NCBI RefSeq assembly: GCF_001618955.1
Contig: NZ_LVYV01000012.1
Span: forward strand, 186,001 to 250,000
DNA length: 64,000 bases
Direction: 5' to 3'
From: Tardiphaga robiniae
GTDB taxonomy: Bacteria > Pseudomonadota > Alphaproteobacteria > Rhizobiales > Xanthobacteraceae
Both the position numbers and the translations under genes were made by a program. The notes beneath the pieces were generated by a model. That model did no database searches. It was given only the letters and a program-made list of their open reading frames with translations, and was not told where the DNA came from. Positions within the stretch are counted from its first letter, which is position 1. Each line of letters begins with the position of its first letter. This document shows, one piece after another, positions 35,152 through 44,236 of the stretch.

Positions 35152-36441
35152 CTACTCCGCCGGCGCGAGTCGCGTGTTCGAGCGCTCTTCCGTCGTCTCG
35201 CGCACCTTGACGCGCGCGCGGCGCTTGCGCCACCAGATCACCACGCCGGTCACCGACAGCGCTGCTACCACCAGACCCATCGCCGAGATCAGGATACGGC
35301 CGGGCAGGCCCAGGATTCGTCCCGAATGCATCGGAAACTGCATCTGCACGAAGATGTCGGCGGCGGTGCCGACCCAGGGCAGCTTGGCGCCGAGCGGACG
35401 GCCGTCTTCGCTGTCGTAAAAAAGCGACGGCGGGCCGACGCCTGCGGCGCCGTGATCGTCGCCAGGTTCGAAGAAGAACACCTGATACACGCCGTGTGCC
35501 GGGCCGTAGAACAGCGAGCCGATCGGTGTGGTCCAGCCGCGCGCCTTGCCGTCGGCGGTGGCGCGCTCGAGGATCTGGGCCCAGGTCATCTTGGGTTCGA
35601 TCGGACTATCGAGGTGACGATACTCACGCTGCTCGTAAGGCGTCGGCGTGTAGTCCGAGAACTTCTTCATCAGCGGCGAGAACACCTCGAAATAGAGGTT
35701 CAGCGAGAACGCCGTGAACGCGATGATGAACAGCAGGCCCCAGGTCCACAGGCTGAAGGCGCGGTGGATGTCGAAATTGATCCGGTAGGCGCTGCCCGAG
35801 GTCTTGATCATCCAGGCCGGCTTCCAGCGCGCCCAGAACCCCTTGCCGAGTTCGCGCGCGACGGCGGGAGCGGCTCCCGCCTTGACGCGTTTGCGCGATG
35901 GCAGTGTCAGATAGAATCCGATGAAGCAATCGATGGTCCAGATGATGGCGATGACGCCGAGAATGCGCATGCCCCAGCGGTCGCTGCCCCAGAATTCCGG
36001 GATATGCATCGTGTAGTGCAGCTTGTAGAGAAACGAGACGAAATTCTCGCGCGTGACCGGCCACACCGCGCCCCAATAGCGTCGCCCGAGTTCTTCACCG
36101 GTGTTGGGATCGAGGAAGATCTGATTGTAATCGAGCGTGTAACGCTTGCTTGTCGTGGGATCGATCCGCGGCAGAACAAAGAACGAGAGCGACTCATTCT
36201 TTTCCGGCGTCATGTACATATGGATCACGCGCGCACGCGGATCGCGCTGCTCGATCAGGCCCGCGAGTTCGATCGACGGTTTGGCGGGGCCTGCGGTGGT
36301 GACGTCCTTCAGCTTGCTGTTGAGGAGATCGTCAAGCTCGTGATCCCACGAGATAATCGCGCCGGTGACGCCCGAGAAGAACAGGAAGGCCGCGGTGAGG
36401 AGTCCAGCCCAGCGATGCAGGCGCCCGAAGATCGATCTCAT
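35152..36441 (-). CDS. PepSY-associated TM helix protein (iron uptake)
   Basis: 429-aa inner-membrane protein of the PepSY_TM family, often found with TonB siderophore receptors and thought to reduce iron(III)-siderophores. Four membrane segments: ~10-32, ~160-182, ~230-252 and ~385-405. Conserved histidines sit beside helices (LHRWAG, KLHYTMH, DIHRAF, FPMHSGR) and could bind heme. A TonB receptor fragment lies upstream, and an ICE-like site at 36530-36546 is 89 bases before the ATG. Confidence 0.8.
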   Translation of the reverse strand: MRSIFGRLHRWAGLLTAAFLFFSGVTGAIISWDHELDDLLNSKLKDVTTAGPAKPSIELAGLIEQRDPRARVIHMYMTPEKNESLSFFVLPRIDPTTSKRYTLDYNQIFLDPNTGEELGRRYWGAVWPVTRENFVSFLYKLHYTMHIPEFWGSDRWGMRILGVIAIIWTIDCFIGFYLTLPSRKRVKAGAAPAVARELGKGFWARWKPAWMIKTSGSAYRINFDIHRAFSLWTWGLLFIIAFTAFSLNLYFEVFSPLMKKFSDYTPTPYEQREYRHLDSPIEPKMTWAQILERATADGKARGWTTPIGSLFYGPAHGVYQVFFFEPGDDHGAAGVGPPSLFYDSEDGRPLGAKLPWVGTAADIFVQMQFPMHSGRILGLPGRILISAMGLVVAALSVTGVVIWWRKRRARVKVRETTEERSNTRLAPAE

Positions 36442-36529
36442 GGCGTTCCGCCCGTGTTGTTGTCGTCGCGTTTAACTACCGCGGATGCACACCGCCGGTC
36501 GAGGGACCGGCGGTGGCGTATTGTCGCGT

Positions 36530-36546
36530 TTTAGGGCAGTTCTAAA
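36530..36546. promoter_or_regulatory. ICE-like (Irr) site upstream of the PepSY gene
   Basis: TTTAG-N5-TTCTAAA; the consensus Irr box is TTTAGAA-N3-TTCTAAA, so 15 of 17 positions agree or are free, with two mismatches in the left arm. It lies between the receptor remnant and the PepSY start. Confidence 0.45.
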
Positions 36547-36547
36547 C

Positions 36548-36964
36548 TCACCAGCGATAGGTCAGCTTGGCGACGACCTTGCGCACGTCGGCATAGAAGC
36601 AGCCGAATGAGGCATAGCAGGACGCGACATAGCGAGTGTCGGCGAGGTTGGTCACGTTCAGTGCCAGGCGGTAGTTCTCGTAATTATAGGCAACCAGCGC
36701 GTCGAGCGCGGTTGCTCCTTCCACTCTGAAGGTGTTGCCTTCGTCGCCCCAGCTCGCGCCGGTATAGCGCACGCCGCCGCCGATCTGGACGCCTTTCAGC
36801 GGGCCGCCCTGCAGCGGGTGGTCAGTCCATAGCGCGAAGCGGTTCAGCGAAACCGTGATCGGCGCCTTGTCAACATTCACCGGATCCTTGGTGACGACGG
36901 CGTCGGACAGATCATTCGGGATTGTCTGCCCAAACACCGCAAGCCCAGACACATTCGGGAACAT
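36548..36964 (-). pseudogene. TonB-dependent siderophore receptor, C-terminal remnant
   Basis: Only the last ~110 residues of a FhuE/FhuA-like receptor are left. Recognisable barrel pieces are GGGVRYTGASWGDEGN, ALDALVAYNYENYRLALNVTNLADTRYVAS, and the terminal YRW. The homology seems to begin around base 36900 (FGQTIPNDLSDAVV). Upstream, where the plug and some 600 residues should be, nothing similar is seen before the bc1 promoter. No signal peptide or TonB box exists, so the fragment cannot work as a receptor. It is probably what is left after a deletion; the PepSY gene downstream is intact. Confidence 0.75.
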
Positions 36965-37443
36965 TTCCGGTTTTCGCGCGGTCCGATTTTGGGAGTATAA
37001 TCATGAGCCTCCGCGCCCGGCCTCGGAGGGCAACATCGGGCGCATTGCCGGTTCGCCGAATCGGCGTGCGCGTTGTGCGGCGATCGCTGACCGGAAGCGG
37101 TATTCAGGCTGGTCCCAACCTCGGCGCCAAGGCCCGATCTCACGTATGATCAACGGCCTGACGGCCGTTTCGGTGTGGCCACGACGTGCCGAATTATCCG
37201 CCGCGCGGAAAGGCGTTGATTCTGTGGTGCATCGCATCTTGCTTCGCCGATCGTAGGCTTGCACTGCCGCACCAAGGGTGCCAATAGAACGATTCTGGAC
37301 TGCGTGTTCTGCCTGTTAGGCAAGGACTAGTAGGCCTCTGCCGCCGTGGGGAGAATCGCGGGCGTCGGTTTTTTGCTTCAGGTCAACGCAAAGGCGTGAC
37401 CGGGGGTGTCTAAGCCGGCTGCAGATAAGAAAGGGTTGGGATC
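36965..37443. other. Intergenic region: receptor scar and bc1 promoter
   Basis: 479 bases without a convincing gene. The left part (to ~37250) shows no receptor homology that I can recognise. The right part holds a possible promoter (TTGCAC at 37259, CAATAG at 37282), an ICE-like site at 37283-37299, and an inverted repeat GGTCA-N11-TGACC at 37381-37401 ahead of the Rieske gene. Confidence 0.5.
37283..37299. promoter_or_regulatory. ICE-like (Irr) site on the bc1 promoter
   Basis: The core TAGAACGATTCT is a match to the Irr box TTTAGAA-N3-TTCTAAA, with outer-arm mismatches. It overlaps a possible -10 element (CAATAG, 37282-37287; -35 TTGCAC 37259-37264, 17-base spacer), a position for repression under iron limitation. 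Confidence 0.55.
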
Positions 37444-37971
37444 GTGACGACAACGTCTTCGGCGGAACACACGCGCCGTGATTTCTTGTTCGTGGCCACT
37501 GGGGCAGTGGCTGCAGTGGGCGCCGCAGCCGCCGTCTGGCCGCTGATTTCTCAAATGAATCCAGATGCTTCGACCATCGCGGCGGGTGCGCCGATCGAGG
37601 TCGATCTGGCCCCCATCGCCGAGGGGCAGGACATCAAGGTGTTCTGGCGCGGCAAGCCGATCTACATCATGAACCGGACCAAGAAGCAGGTCGAAGAGGC
37701 GCGCGCCGTTCCGGTGTCGAGCCTGCCCGATCCGCAGACCGATCAGGCCCGCGTCAAGGAAGGCCACGACCAGTGGTTGGTCGTCATCGGCATCTGCACC
37801 CATCTGGGCTGCATCCCGATTGCTCATGAAGGCGCTTACGACGGCTTTTTCTGCCCCTGCCACGGCTCGGTCTACGACACTTCGGGCCGCATCCGTCAGG
37901 GTCCGGCGCCGCTCAACCTGCCGATCCCGCCTTACGCCTTCGTCTCTGACACCAAGATCAAGATCGGCTGA
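37444..37971 (+). CDS. fbcF: Ubiquinol-cytochrome c reductase, Rieske iron-sulfur subunit
   Basis: 175-aa [2Fe-2S] subunit (PetA/FbcF) of the cytochrome bc1 complex, moving electrons from ubiquinol to cytochrome c1 on the periplasmic side. A twin-arginine signal-anchor [11 protein letters not shown] is at residues 11-21. The cluster motifs are CTHLGC (118-123) and CPCHGS (137-142). The start is a GTG at 37444. It precedes fbcH by 59 bases in the classic fbcFH operon. An ICE-like site lies 145 bases upstream. Confidence 0.95.
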   Translation: MTTTSSAEHTRRDFLFVATGAVAAVGAAAAVWPLISQMNPDASTIAAGAPIEVDLAPIAEGQDIKVFWRGKPIYIMNRTKKQVEEARAVPVSSLPDPQTDQARVKEGHDQWLVVIGICTHLGCIPIAHEGAYDGFFCPCHGSVYDTSGRIRQGPAPLNLPIPPYAFVSDTKIKIG

Positions 37972-38030
37972 GCTGTCGGACCCCATCCGATCTCGCGCCG
38001 ATAGTGTTTTTCTCTTCTCAGGATCGCATC

Positions 38031-40100
38031 ATGAGCGGACCATCGACCTACCAGCCGACCAATCCCGCTTTGCAGTGGATTGAAAAGCGTCTGCCAATTA
38101 TCGGCCTCGTCCATTCCTCCTTCGTTGCCTATCCGACACCGCGTAACCTGAACTACTGGTGGACGTTCGGCGGCATCCTCTCCTTTATGCTCGGCGTGCA
38201 GATCGTCACCGGCGTGATCCTAGCGATGCATTATACGCCGCATGTGGACATGGCCTTCAATTCGGTCGAGAGCATCGTCCGCGATGTGAATTACGGCTGG
38301 CTGTTGCGTTATCTGCACTCCAACGGCGCATCGATGTTCTTCATCGCCGTCTACATCCACATGCTGCGCGGCCTGTATTACGGGTCGTACAAGGCACCGC
38401 GCGAAATCCTCTGGATCCTCGGTGTGATCATCTACCTTCTGATGATGGCGACCGGTTTCATGGGCTATGTGCTGCCATGGGGCCAGATGAGCTTCTGGGG
38501 CGCCACCGTCATCACCAACCTGTTCTCCGCGATTCCCTATGTGGGCGAGAGCATCGTGACGTTGCTGTGGGGCGGCTATTCGGTCGGCAATCCAACGCTG
38601 AATCGCTTCTTCTCGCTGCATTACCTGTTGCCCTTCGTGATCGCCGGCGTCGTCGTGCTGCACGTCTGGGCGCTGCATGTCGCCGGTCAGAACAACCCAG
38701 CCGGCGTCGAGCCGAAGACCGAGAAGGACACCGTGCCGTTCACGCCCTACGCGACCATCAAGGATGGTTTCGGCATGGTTTGCTTCATGATCTTCTACGC
38801 CTGGTTCGTGTTCTACATCCCGAACTATCTCGGCGATCCCGATAACTACATCATGGCCAATCCGGGCGTGACGCCCGCACACATCGTGCCGGAATGGTAC
38901 TACCTGCCATTCTACGCCATCCTGCGTTCGATCCCGAGCAAGCTTGGCGGCGTCATCGCGATGTTCTCGGCGATCATCGTGCTAGCCTTCCTGCCCTGGC
39001 TCGATACCGCCAAGACCAAGTCGTCGAAGTATCGTCCGCTGGCCAAGCAGTTCTTCTGGATGTTCGTCGTGGTAGCTGTCCTGCTCGGCTGGCTCGGCGG
39101 CAAGCCCGCGGAAGGCATCTACATCATCGCCGGCCGTGTCCTGACCTTCTGCTACTTCGCCTACTTCCTGATCGTGCTGCCGATCCTCAGCCGTATCGAG
39201 ACGCCGCGTGCGCTGCCTAACTCGATCGCCGATGACGTGCTGGCCAAGTACGGAAAGAAAGCTGCGTCCGCGATCATTGCGCTGATTCTCGCGGGTGGCC
39301 TGATAGTCGGTGGCACGCAGAACGCCAAGGCTGCCGACGAGCATGGCGGCTCGACGCCGCCGTCGTTGAACTGGTCGTTTGCAGGCCCGTTCGGCAAGTT
39401 TGACCGCGGTGCCCTGCAGCGCGGTTACAAGGTCTACAAGGAAGTCTGCGCGACCTGTCACTCCATGAGCCTGCTGCACTTCCGCAACCTCGCTGATGCC
39501 GGCGGTCCGGGCTTCTCGGCGGCGCAAGCACTGGCAGTGGCGTCCGACGTGAAGGTGCAGGACGGCCCGAACGATGCCGGCGACATGTTCGAGCGTCCCG
39601 GCCGTCTCGCCGATCCGTTCCCGAAGCCTTTCCCGAACGAGAACGCGGCGCGCGCAGCCAATGGCGGCGCCTATCCGCCGGACCTGTCGCTGATGGCCAA
39701 GGCGCGCAACTACGATCGCGGTTTTCCGCAGTTCGTGTTCGACTTCTTTACCCAGTTCCAGGAGAAGGGTCCGAACTACATCGACGCCCTGCTGCAGGGC
39801 TATGTCGATCCGGCGCCGAAGGATTTCGCGCTGCCGCCGGGCGCGTATTACAACAAGTACTTCCCCGGCCACGCTATCAAGATGCCGAAGCCGATCTCCG
39901 ACGATCAGGTGACCTATGACGACGGCACCCCGCAGAAGGTCGAGAACTACGCCAAGGACGTTTCGACCTTCCTGATGTGGACCGCAGAACCGCATCTCGA
40001 GGCCCGCAAGCGTATCGGCTTGCAGGTGATGGTGTTCCTGATCATCTTCGCGTTTCTGATGTATTTCACGAAGAAGAAGGTCTGGGCGAACGCTCACTGA
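38031..40100 (+). CDS. fbcH: Fused cytochrome b / cytochrome c1 precursor
   Basis: 689-aa polyprotein FbcH giving cytochrome b (about residues 1-410; eight or nine helices, PEWYYLP at ~287-293 in the Qo site) and cytochrome c1 after signal-peptidase cleavage near residue ~435 (internal signal ending in NAKAADEHG). The c1 heme motif is CATCH (Cys473-His477), and a C-terminal anchor lies near 665-683. The gene fusion is characteristic of Bradyrhizobium-type bacteria. The ATG at 38031 (MSGPSTYQP) is chosen; an upstream in-frame codon at 38004 is unlikely. Ends in a strong terminator. Confidence 0.95.
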   Translation: MSGPSTYQPTNPALQWIEKRLPIIGLVHSSFVAYPTPRNLNYWWTFGGILSFMLGVQIVTGVILAMHYTPHVDMAFNSVESIVRDVNYGWLLRYLHSNGASMFFIAVYIHMLRGLYYGSYKAPREILWILGVIIYLLMMATGFMGYVLPWGQMSFWGATVITNLFSAIPYVGESIVTLLWGGYSVGNPTLNRFFSLHYLLPFVIAGVVVLHVWALHVAGQNNPAGVEPKTEKDTVPFTPYATIKDGFGMVCFMIFYAWFVFYIPNYLGDPDNYIMANPGVTPAHIVPEWYYLPFYAILRSIPSKLGGVIAMFSAIIVLAFLPWLDTAKTKSSKYRPLAKQFFWMFVVVAVLLGWLGGKPAEGIYIIAGRVLTFCYFAYFLIVLPILSRIETPRALPNSIADDVLAKYGKKAASAIIALILAGGLIVGGTQNAKAADEHGGSTPPSLNWSFAGPFGKFDRGALQRGYKVYKEVCATCHSMSLLHFRNLADAGGPGFSAAQALAVASDVKVQDGPNDAGDMFERPGRLADPFPKPFPNENAARAANGGAYPPDLSLMAKARNYDRGFPQFVFDFFTQFQEKGPNYIDALLQGYVDPAPKDFALPPGAYYNKYFPGHAIKMPKPISDDQVTYDDGTPQKVENYAKDVSTFLMWTAEPHLEARKRIGLQVMVFLIIFAFLMYFTKKKVWANAH

Positions 40101-40118
40101 GCGTCGCAAACATTCTTT

Positions 40119-40148
40119 CAAAAGGGCCCCCGATGGGGCCCTTTTTCG
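40119..40148 (+). terminator. Rho-independent terminator of fbcFH
   Basis: Stem AAAAGGGCCCC / GGGGCCCTTTT with a CGAT loop and T-run, 19 bases after the fbcH stop. Confidence 0.9.
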
Positions 40149-40270
40149 TTTTCAGCCTGTGCGCGCCCGGACCATGGATTCTCGCGGAACCGTTGACTAA
40201 GCTTTCGCGCAAAGGCGGGAGACGCGGGCTCGGTGAGCGTCACGGATATCCACGCTCATCGGGGGGATGG

Positions 40271-41200
40271 ATGGCGGGCGCGGCGATCGACGATATTCTG
40301 TTGAACATCAGTCCGGGCGGCCAGATGGCGCTCGGCATCGTGCTGGCGCTGATCATGTATGGCGTCGCGCTCGATCTTCGCGTCGCCGATTTCGTCGATA
40401 TGTTTCGACGTCCGGCGGCGCCGCTCGCGGGGCTCGCCGCGCAACTGATCCTCCTGCCGGCGGTCACATGGGCGATCACCATGGTGTTAAAGCCGCAGCC
40501 CTCCATCGCGCTTGGTATGATGGTGGTGGCGGCCTGTCCCGGCGGCAACATCTCCAATCTCATCACCCATATGGCGCGTGGCAACACCGCGCTGTCGGTG
40601 TCGATGACCGGCATCTCCAGCCTGCTCGCGTCCGTCACGACGCCGCTGAACATCCTGTTCTGGGCCGGGCTCAATCCGCAAACCGCCGCCCTGCTGCGCC
40701 AGGTGAGCGTCGATCCCGTCTCGTTCATTGGATCGACCGTGCTGCTGCTCGGCGTGCCGATGGTTGCCGGTCTGCTCACGGTGCGTCATCTGCCGGGGCT
40801 GGCCGACCGTCTGCGCCGGCCGCTGCAGATCCTGTCTTTCGTGTTCCTGATCGGATTTATTTTGGCCGCGACGATCACCAACTGGCGCTATATCTCGGTG
40901 TTCGCGACGGCGGTACTGCCTTTCGTCGTGCTGCATAACGCGATCGCCGTCGCACTTGGCTGGGGCGTCGCGAAGATCCTTGGGCTCAGCGACTACGACA
41001 CCCGCGCGCTCACCATCGAAGTCAGCATGCATAATTCCGGCCTGGGGCTGGCGCTGATCCTCACGCAATTCGACGGTCTCGGCGGTGCGGCCTTGGTTGC
41101 GGCCGGGTGGGGCGTCTGGCATCTGGTCTCCGGCTGGGCGCTGGCGGCCTGGTGGAAACGGCGCGACCCGCATCCGGCACGCATTGAAGGTGCGGCATGA
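40271..41200 (+). CDS. Bile acid:sodium symporter (BASS/SBF) family transporter
   Basis: 309-aa inner-membrane transporter with about nine or ten hydrophobic segments of the SBF/BASS family. Na+-site features such as ACPGGNISN (~88-96) and EVSMHNSGLGLAL (~255-267) are visible. Bacterial members carry bile acids, pantoate, pyruvate or sulfonates, so the substrate is open. The ATG at 40271 (MAGAAIDDIL) is the sensible start after the fbcH terminator. It overlaps the next gene (ATGA), making a three-gene operon with an SDR enzyme and a flavin monooxygenase. Confidence 0.8.
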   Translation: MAGAAIDDILLNISPGGQMALGIVLALIMYGVALDLRVADFVDMFRRPAAPLAGLAAQLILLPAVTWAITMVLKPQPSIALGMMVVAACPGGNISNLITHMARGNTALSVSMTGISSLLASVTTPLNILFWAGLNPQTAALLRQVSVDPVSFIGSTVLLLGVPMVAGLLTVRHLPGLADRLRRPLQILSFVFLIGFILAATITNWRYISVFATAVLPFVVLHNAIAVALGWGVAKILGLSDYDTRALTIEVSMHNSGLGLALILTQFDGLGGAALVAAGWGVWHLVSGWALAAWWKRRDPHPARIEGAA

Positions 41201-42165
41201 GCGACGCGATGGCGAATAGCGGCGTGCTGATCACCGGCGCGGCAGGCTTCATCGGCAGTGCTTTGCTGCGCGCATTCGCGGCCGGCGGTGACGGGCCGGT
41301 GACAGCGCTCGATCTGCGCGAGGTGCCGTTGCAAGAGCGCCTCGACGGCGTTGCCTATGAGCACGGCGAAATCCGCGATCCCACGTTGAAGGAGGTCATC
41401 GCCCGCGTGAAGCCGCGCACCGTGGTGCATCTCGCCTCGGTCGTTGCCGTCGGAGGCGACGACCGGCGCGACTATGAGATCGATGTGCTGGGCACGCGCA
41501 ATGTGCTGGAAGCCTGTCTCGCGGCTGGTGTCGGCCACCTCATCGTCACCTCAAGCGGCGCGGCCTATGGCTATCACGCCGACAATCCCGTCCCGTTGCG
41601 CGAGACCGATCCGCTGCGCGGTAACGAGGATTTCCCTTATGCACGCAACAAGCGTGAGGTCGAGGAGATGCTGGCGCGCTGGCGTAACGATCATCCGCAA
41701 TTGCGGCAGACCGTGTTTCGTCCCTGCACGGTGCTGGGGCCGACCACGAACAACCAGATCACCGCATTGTTCGAACGTTCTGTCGTGACTGGTCTGAGCG
41801 GCACCGTAACGCCGTTCTCGCTGATCGCTGATTCCGATGTGGTTGCGGCGCTGGCGCAGGCCGTGCGCACCGGCAAGGGCGGCATCTATAATCTCGCCGG
41901 CGATGGTACGCTCAGTCTGCGCGAGATTGCGCAGCTGAATGGCAAGCCGTTCATTCCAATTCCGCCCGCGGTGATGAAGGGCGCGCTGTGGTTGCTGCAT
42001 GCGCTCGGGCTGACCAAACTGACGCCGCAGAATGTCAAATTCATCCAGTATCGTCCGGTGCTCGACAATACCCGGCTCAAATCCGAATTCGGTTACGCAC
42101 CGCAGCTCGATGCGCGTGCCGTGTTCGAGCGCTATCGCGACGAGCGCCCGGAGCCGATGTCATGA
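41197..42165 (+). CDS. NAD-dependent epimerase/dehydratase (extended SDR)
   Basis: 322-aa extended short-chain dehydrogenase. The NAD site is GVLITGAAGFIGSAL (residues 9-23), the catalytic Ser is in VTSSGAAYG (~114) and the Tyr-Lys pair in YARNK (~149-153). A 3-beta-hydroxysteroid-dehydrogenase-like or nucleotide-sugar substrate is possible; the fold alone does not decide. Between a BASS transporter and a flavin monooxygenase, overlapping both (ATGA each side), a role in oxidising an imported hydrophobic compound is likely. Confidence 0.82.
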   Translation: MSDAMANSGVLITGAAGFIGSALLRAFAAGGDGPVTALDLREVPLQERLDGVAYEHGEIRDPTLKEVIARVKPRTVVHLASVVAVGGDDRRDYEIDVLGTRNVLEACLAAGVGHLIVTSSGAAYGYHADNPVPLRETDPLRGNEDFPYARNKREVEEMLARWRNDHPQLRQTVFRPCTVLGPTTNNQITALFERSVVTGLSGTVTPFSLIADSDVVAALAQAVRTGKGGIYNLAGDGTLSLREIAQLNGKPFIPIPPAVMKGALWLLHALGLTKLTPQNVKFIQYRPVLDNTRLKSEFGYAPQLDARAVFERYRDERPEPMS

Positions 42166-43439
42166 CTTTCCTCGTCATCGGTGCTGGCCCCGCAGGTCTT
42201 GCCGCAATCCAGAGCCTGAAGGTCGTTGGCCACGCGGTGGAAGCGGTCGAGCAGAACGCCGATGTCGGCGGGCAGTGGCTGTATGGCGCCGCGCCGAGTG
42301 CGGTCTATGCCTCGACGCATCTGATCTCGTCAAAGCGCACCACGGCCTTTGCTGATTTCCCGATGCCCGAGGACTGGCCGGCCTATCCGGGCCATCGTCA
42401 GGTGCTGGATTATCTGCAGAGCTATGCCCGGCATTTCGATCTCTATCCGCTGATCCGCTTCAACACCGGTGTGCGCAGCCTGACGCGGCAGGGAAGTGGA
42501 TGGCACGCTGCTTTCAGCGACGGCACGTCGGCAGACTATGCTGGCGTCATCATCGCCAACGGTCATCTCAGCGATCCCCTGATCCCCAAAACGTCAGGCA
42601 CCTTTGATGGCCCGGTGATGCATGCCAAGGACTACAAGACCGCCGATATCTTTGCTGGCCAGCGCGTGCTGGTGGTCGGTATGGGCAATACCGGCTGCGA
42701 CATTGTCGTCGATGCGGTCCATCGCGCGGATAAAGTGTTGTGGAGCGTGCGCGGCGGCAATCATTTCGTGCCGAAGTTTCTCGCCGGAAAACCGGCCGAC
42801 GAAGGCAATCACAAGCCGAAGCGCTTCATCATTCCGAAGAACCTGCGCTCAAAGCTGCACGAGCCGATCCTGCGCTTCATCGTCGGCGCGCCGGAGCGCT
42901 TCGGTCTGCCGAAGCCGCAGCACCGGCTCTATGACCGCACGCCGATCGTCAATTCGCTGGTGCTGCAGCATCTCGGCCAGGGCGATGTCGGTTTGCGCAA
43001 GCCGGTCCGCGAATTCAACGGCAAGTTGGTCGTGTTTGCCGATGGCCGCTGCGACGAGGTCGATCTGGTGTTGCTTGCGACCGGCTACCGGATCACGTTT
43101 CCGTTCCTCGGCGATCTCCGTGCACTCGATTGGCAGGACGCGATCGGTGCGCCGCGGCTGTTCATGAACGTGTTTCCATCGGAGGATAACGGCCTGTATG
43201 TGGCCGGGCTGCTGGAAGGCGCGGGCGTGGGCTGGGAAGGGCGTGCATTGCAGGCCCGCGTGATCGCAGCCTATCTCGCGGCCAAGGCCGCGCGGCCGGA
43301 TGCGGCAGCAGCGCTGCGGCAGGAGATCACGCAATGGTTCGCGCAACCGCCACGGCGGGACGGCGGCGAACACGGACTGTTTGTCGATTTTCTGACCTAC
43401 AAGCGAGACCTGCAGCGCGCGCTGGCCCGGTTGAGTTGA
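42162..43439 (+). CDS. Flavin-containing monooxygenase
   Basis: 425-aa FAD/NADPH monooxygenase (FMO or Baeyer-Villiger group). FAD motif GAGPAGLAA (residues ~6-14), NADPH motif GMGNTGCDIV (~171-180), and the FMO fingerprint FDGPVMHAKDY (~148-158). It starts at the ATG 42162, overlapping the SDR stop. Cytoplasmic. As third gene of the operon it may add oxygen to the compound brought in by the BASS protein; soft nucleophiles (S, N) or ketones are typical FMO/BVMO substrates. Confidence 0.85.
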   Translation: MTFLVIGAGPAGLAAIQSLKVVGHAVEAVEQNADVGGQWLYGAAPSAVYASTHLISSKRTTAFADFPMPEDWPAYPGHRQVLDYLQSYARHFDLYPLIRFNTGVRSLTRQGSGWHAAFSDGTSADYAGVIIANGHLSDPLIPKTSGTFDGPVMHAKDYKTADIFAGQRVLVVGMGNTGCDIVVDAVHRADKVLWSVRGGNHFVPKFLAGKPADEGNHKPKRFIIPKNLRSKLHEPILRFIVGAPERFGLPKPQHRLYDRTPIVNSLVLQHLGQGDVGLRKPVREFNGKLVVFADGRCDEVDLVLLATGYRITFPFLGDLRALDWQDAIGAPRLFMNVFPSEDNGLYVAGLLEGAGVGWEGRALQARVIAAYLAAKAARPDAAAALRQEITQWFAQPPRRDGGEHGLFVDFLTYKRDLQRALARLS

Positions 43440-43488
43440 CAGGTGAGGGGTCTATAAGTTGCCCCGAACCATTCCAGCGGAGGACATC

Positions 43489-44163
43489 ATGGGAACATCG
43501 ATCAGCTTCAAGCGCCCCGACGGCAAGGAAGCCAAGGGCTATCTCGCCAATGCCCAGGCCGGCAACGCGCCGGGCGTCGTCGTGATCCAGGAATGGTGGG
43601 GTCTGCAGGAGCAGATCAAGGGCCTGGCCGATCGTCTTGCGCTGGCCGGCTTCGATGCGCTGGCGCCTGATCTCTATAACGGCGTGGTCGTGCCCTATCA
43701 CGACACGGACGCTGCCGGCAAAGAAATGAACTCGCTCGATTTCATGGATGCCACCACCCAGACGGTGCGCGGCGCCGCGCAGTATCTGTCGCGCAACGGC
43801 GCAAAAGTCGGTCTCACCGGTTTTTGTCTTGGCGGCGCTGTGACCATCATCGGCTCGTGCAAAATCCCTGAACTCAAGGCCGCCGTCGCATTCTACGGCA
43901 TTCCGCCGGAGCAGGCGGCCAAGCCCGCCGATGTGCAGGTGCCGCTGCAGGGCCACTTCGCCAATCGCGATGACTGGTGCACGCCTGAAGTGGTCGACAA
44001 TTTCGAGAAGGGCCTGAAGGCCGCCGGCAAGTCCGCCGAGTTCTTCCGCTATGATGCCGACCACGCTTTCGTCAACGAACAGCGCGTCAGCGTACATGAC
44101 CGCGAAGCCGCCGAACTCGCTTGGGGCCGCGCGACGGCGTTCTTCAAGAAGCATCTGGGATAA
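43489..44163 (+). CDS. Dienelactone hydrolase family protein
   Basis: 224-aa alpha/beta hydrolase of the DLH family. The nucleophile is Cys in GFCLGGA (residues ~116-122); the Asp is in NRDDWCTPEV (~159-168) and His in DADHAFVNE (~186-194). The catabolic substrate is unknown; DLH acts on dienelactone in chlorocatechol degradation, but many members are general esterases. A GCGGAGG ribosome site precedes the ATG at 43489. It lies 49 bases behind the flavin monooxygenase and may be part of the same transcript. Confidence 0.85.
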   Translation: MGTSISFKRPDGKEAKGYLANAQAGNAPGVVVIQEWWGLQEQIKGLADRLALAGFDALAPDLYNGVVVPYHDTDAAGKEMNSLDFMDATTQTVRGAAQYLSRNGAKVGLTGFCLGGAVTIIGSCKIPELKAAVAFYGIPPEQAAKPADVQVPLQGHFANRDDWCTPEVVDNFEKGLKAAGKSAEFFRYDADHAFVNEQRVSVHDREAAELAWGRATAFFKKHLG

Positions 44164-44236
44164 ACGATTGGCGGCGGCCGCGCCCTCGGCGCGTCCGCTC
44201 GCCGGCTTGATGCGTGATCGGTGAGCATGTACTCGG

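Noticed and set aside
36965-37264. Short frames between the receptor remnant and the bc1 genes
   Set aside because: No ribosome sites, no similarity I can recognise, and no agreement with an N-terminal receptor part. Treated as non-coding.
38004-38030. Earlier start for fbcH at 38004
   Set aside because: FbcH proteins begin MSGPSTYQP-like. The extra nine residues have no family match.
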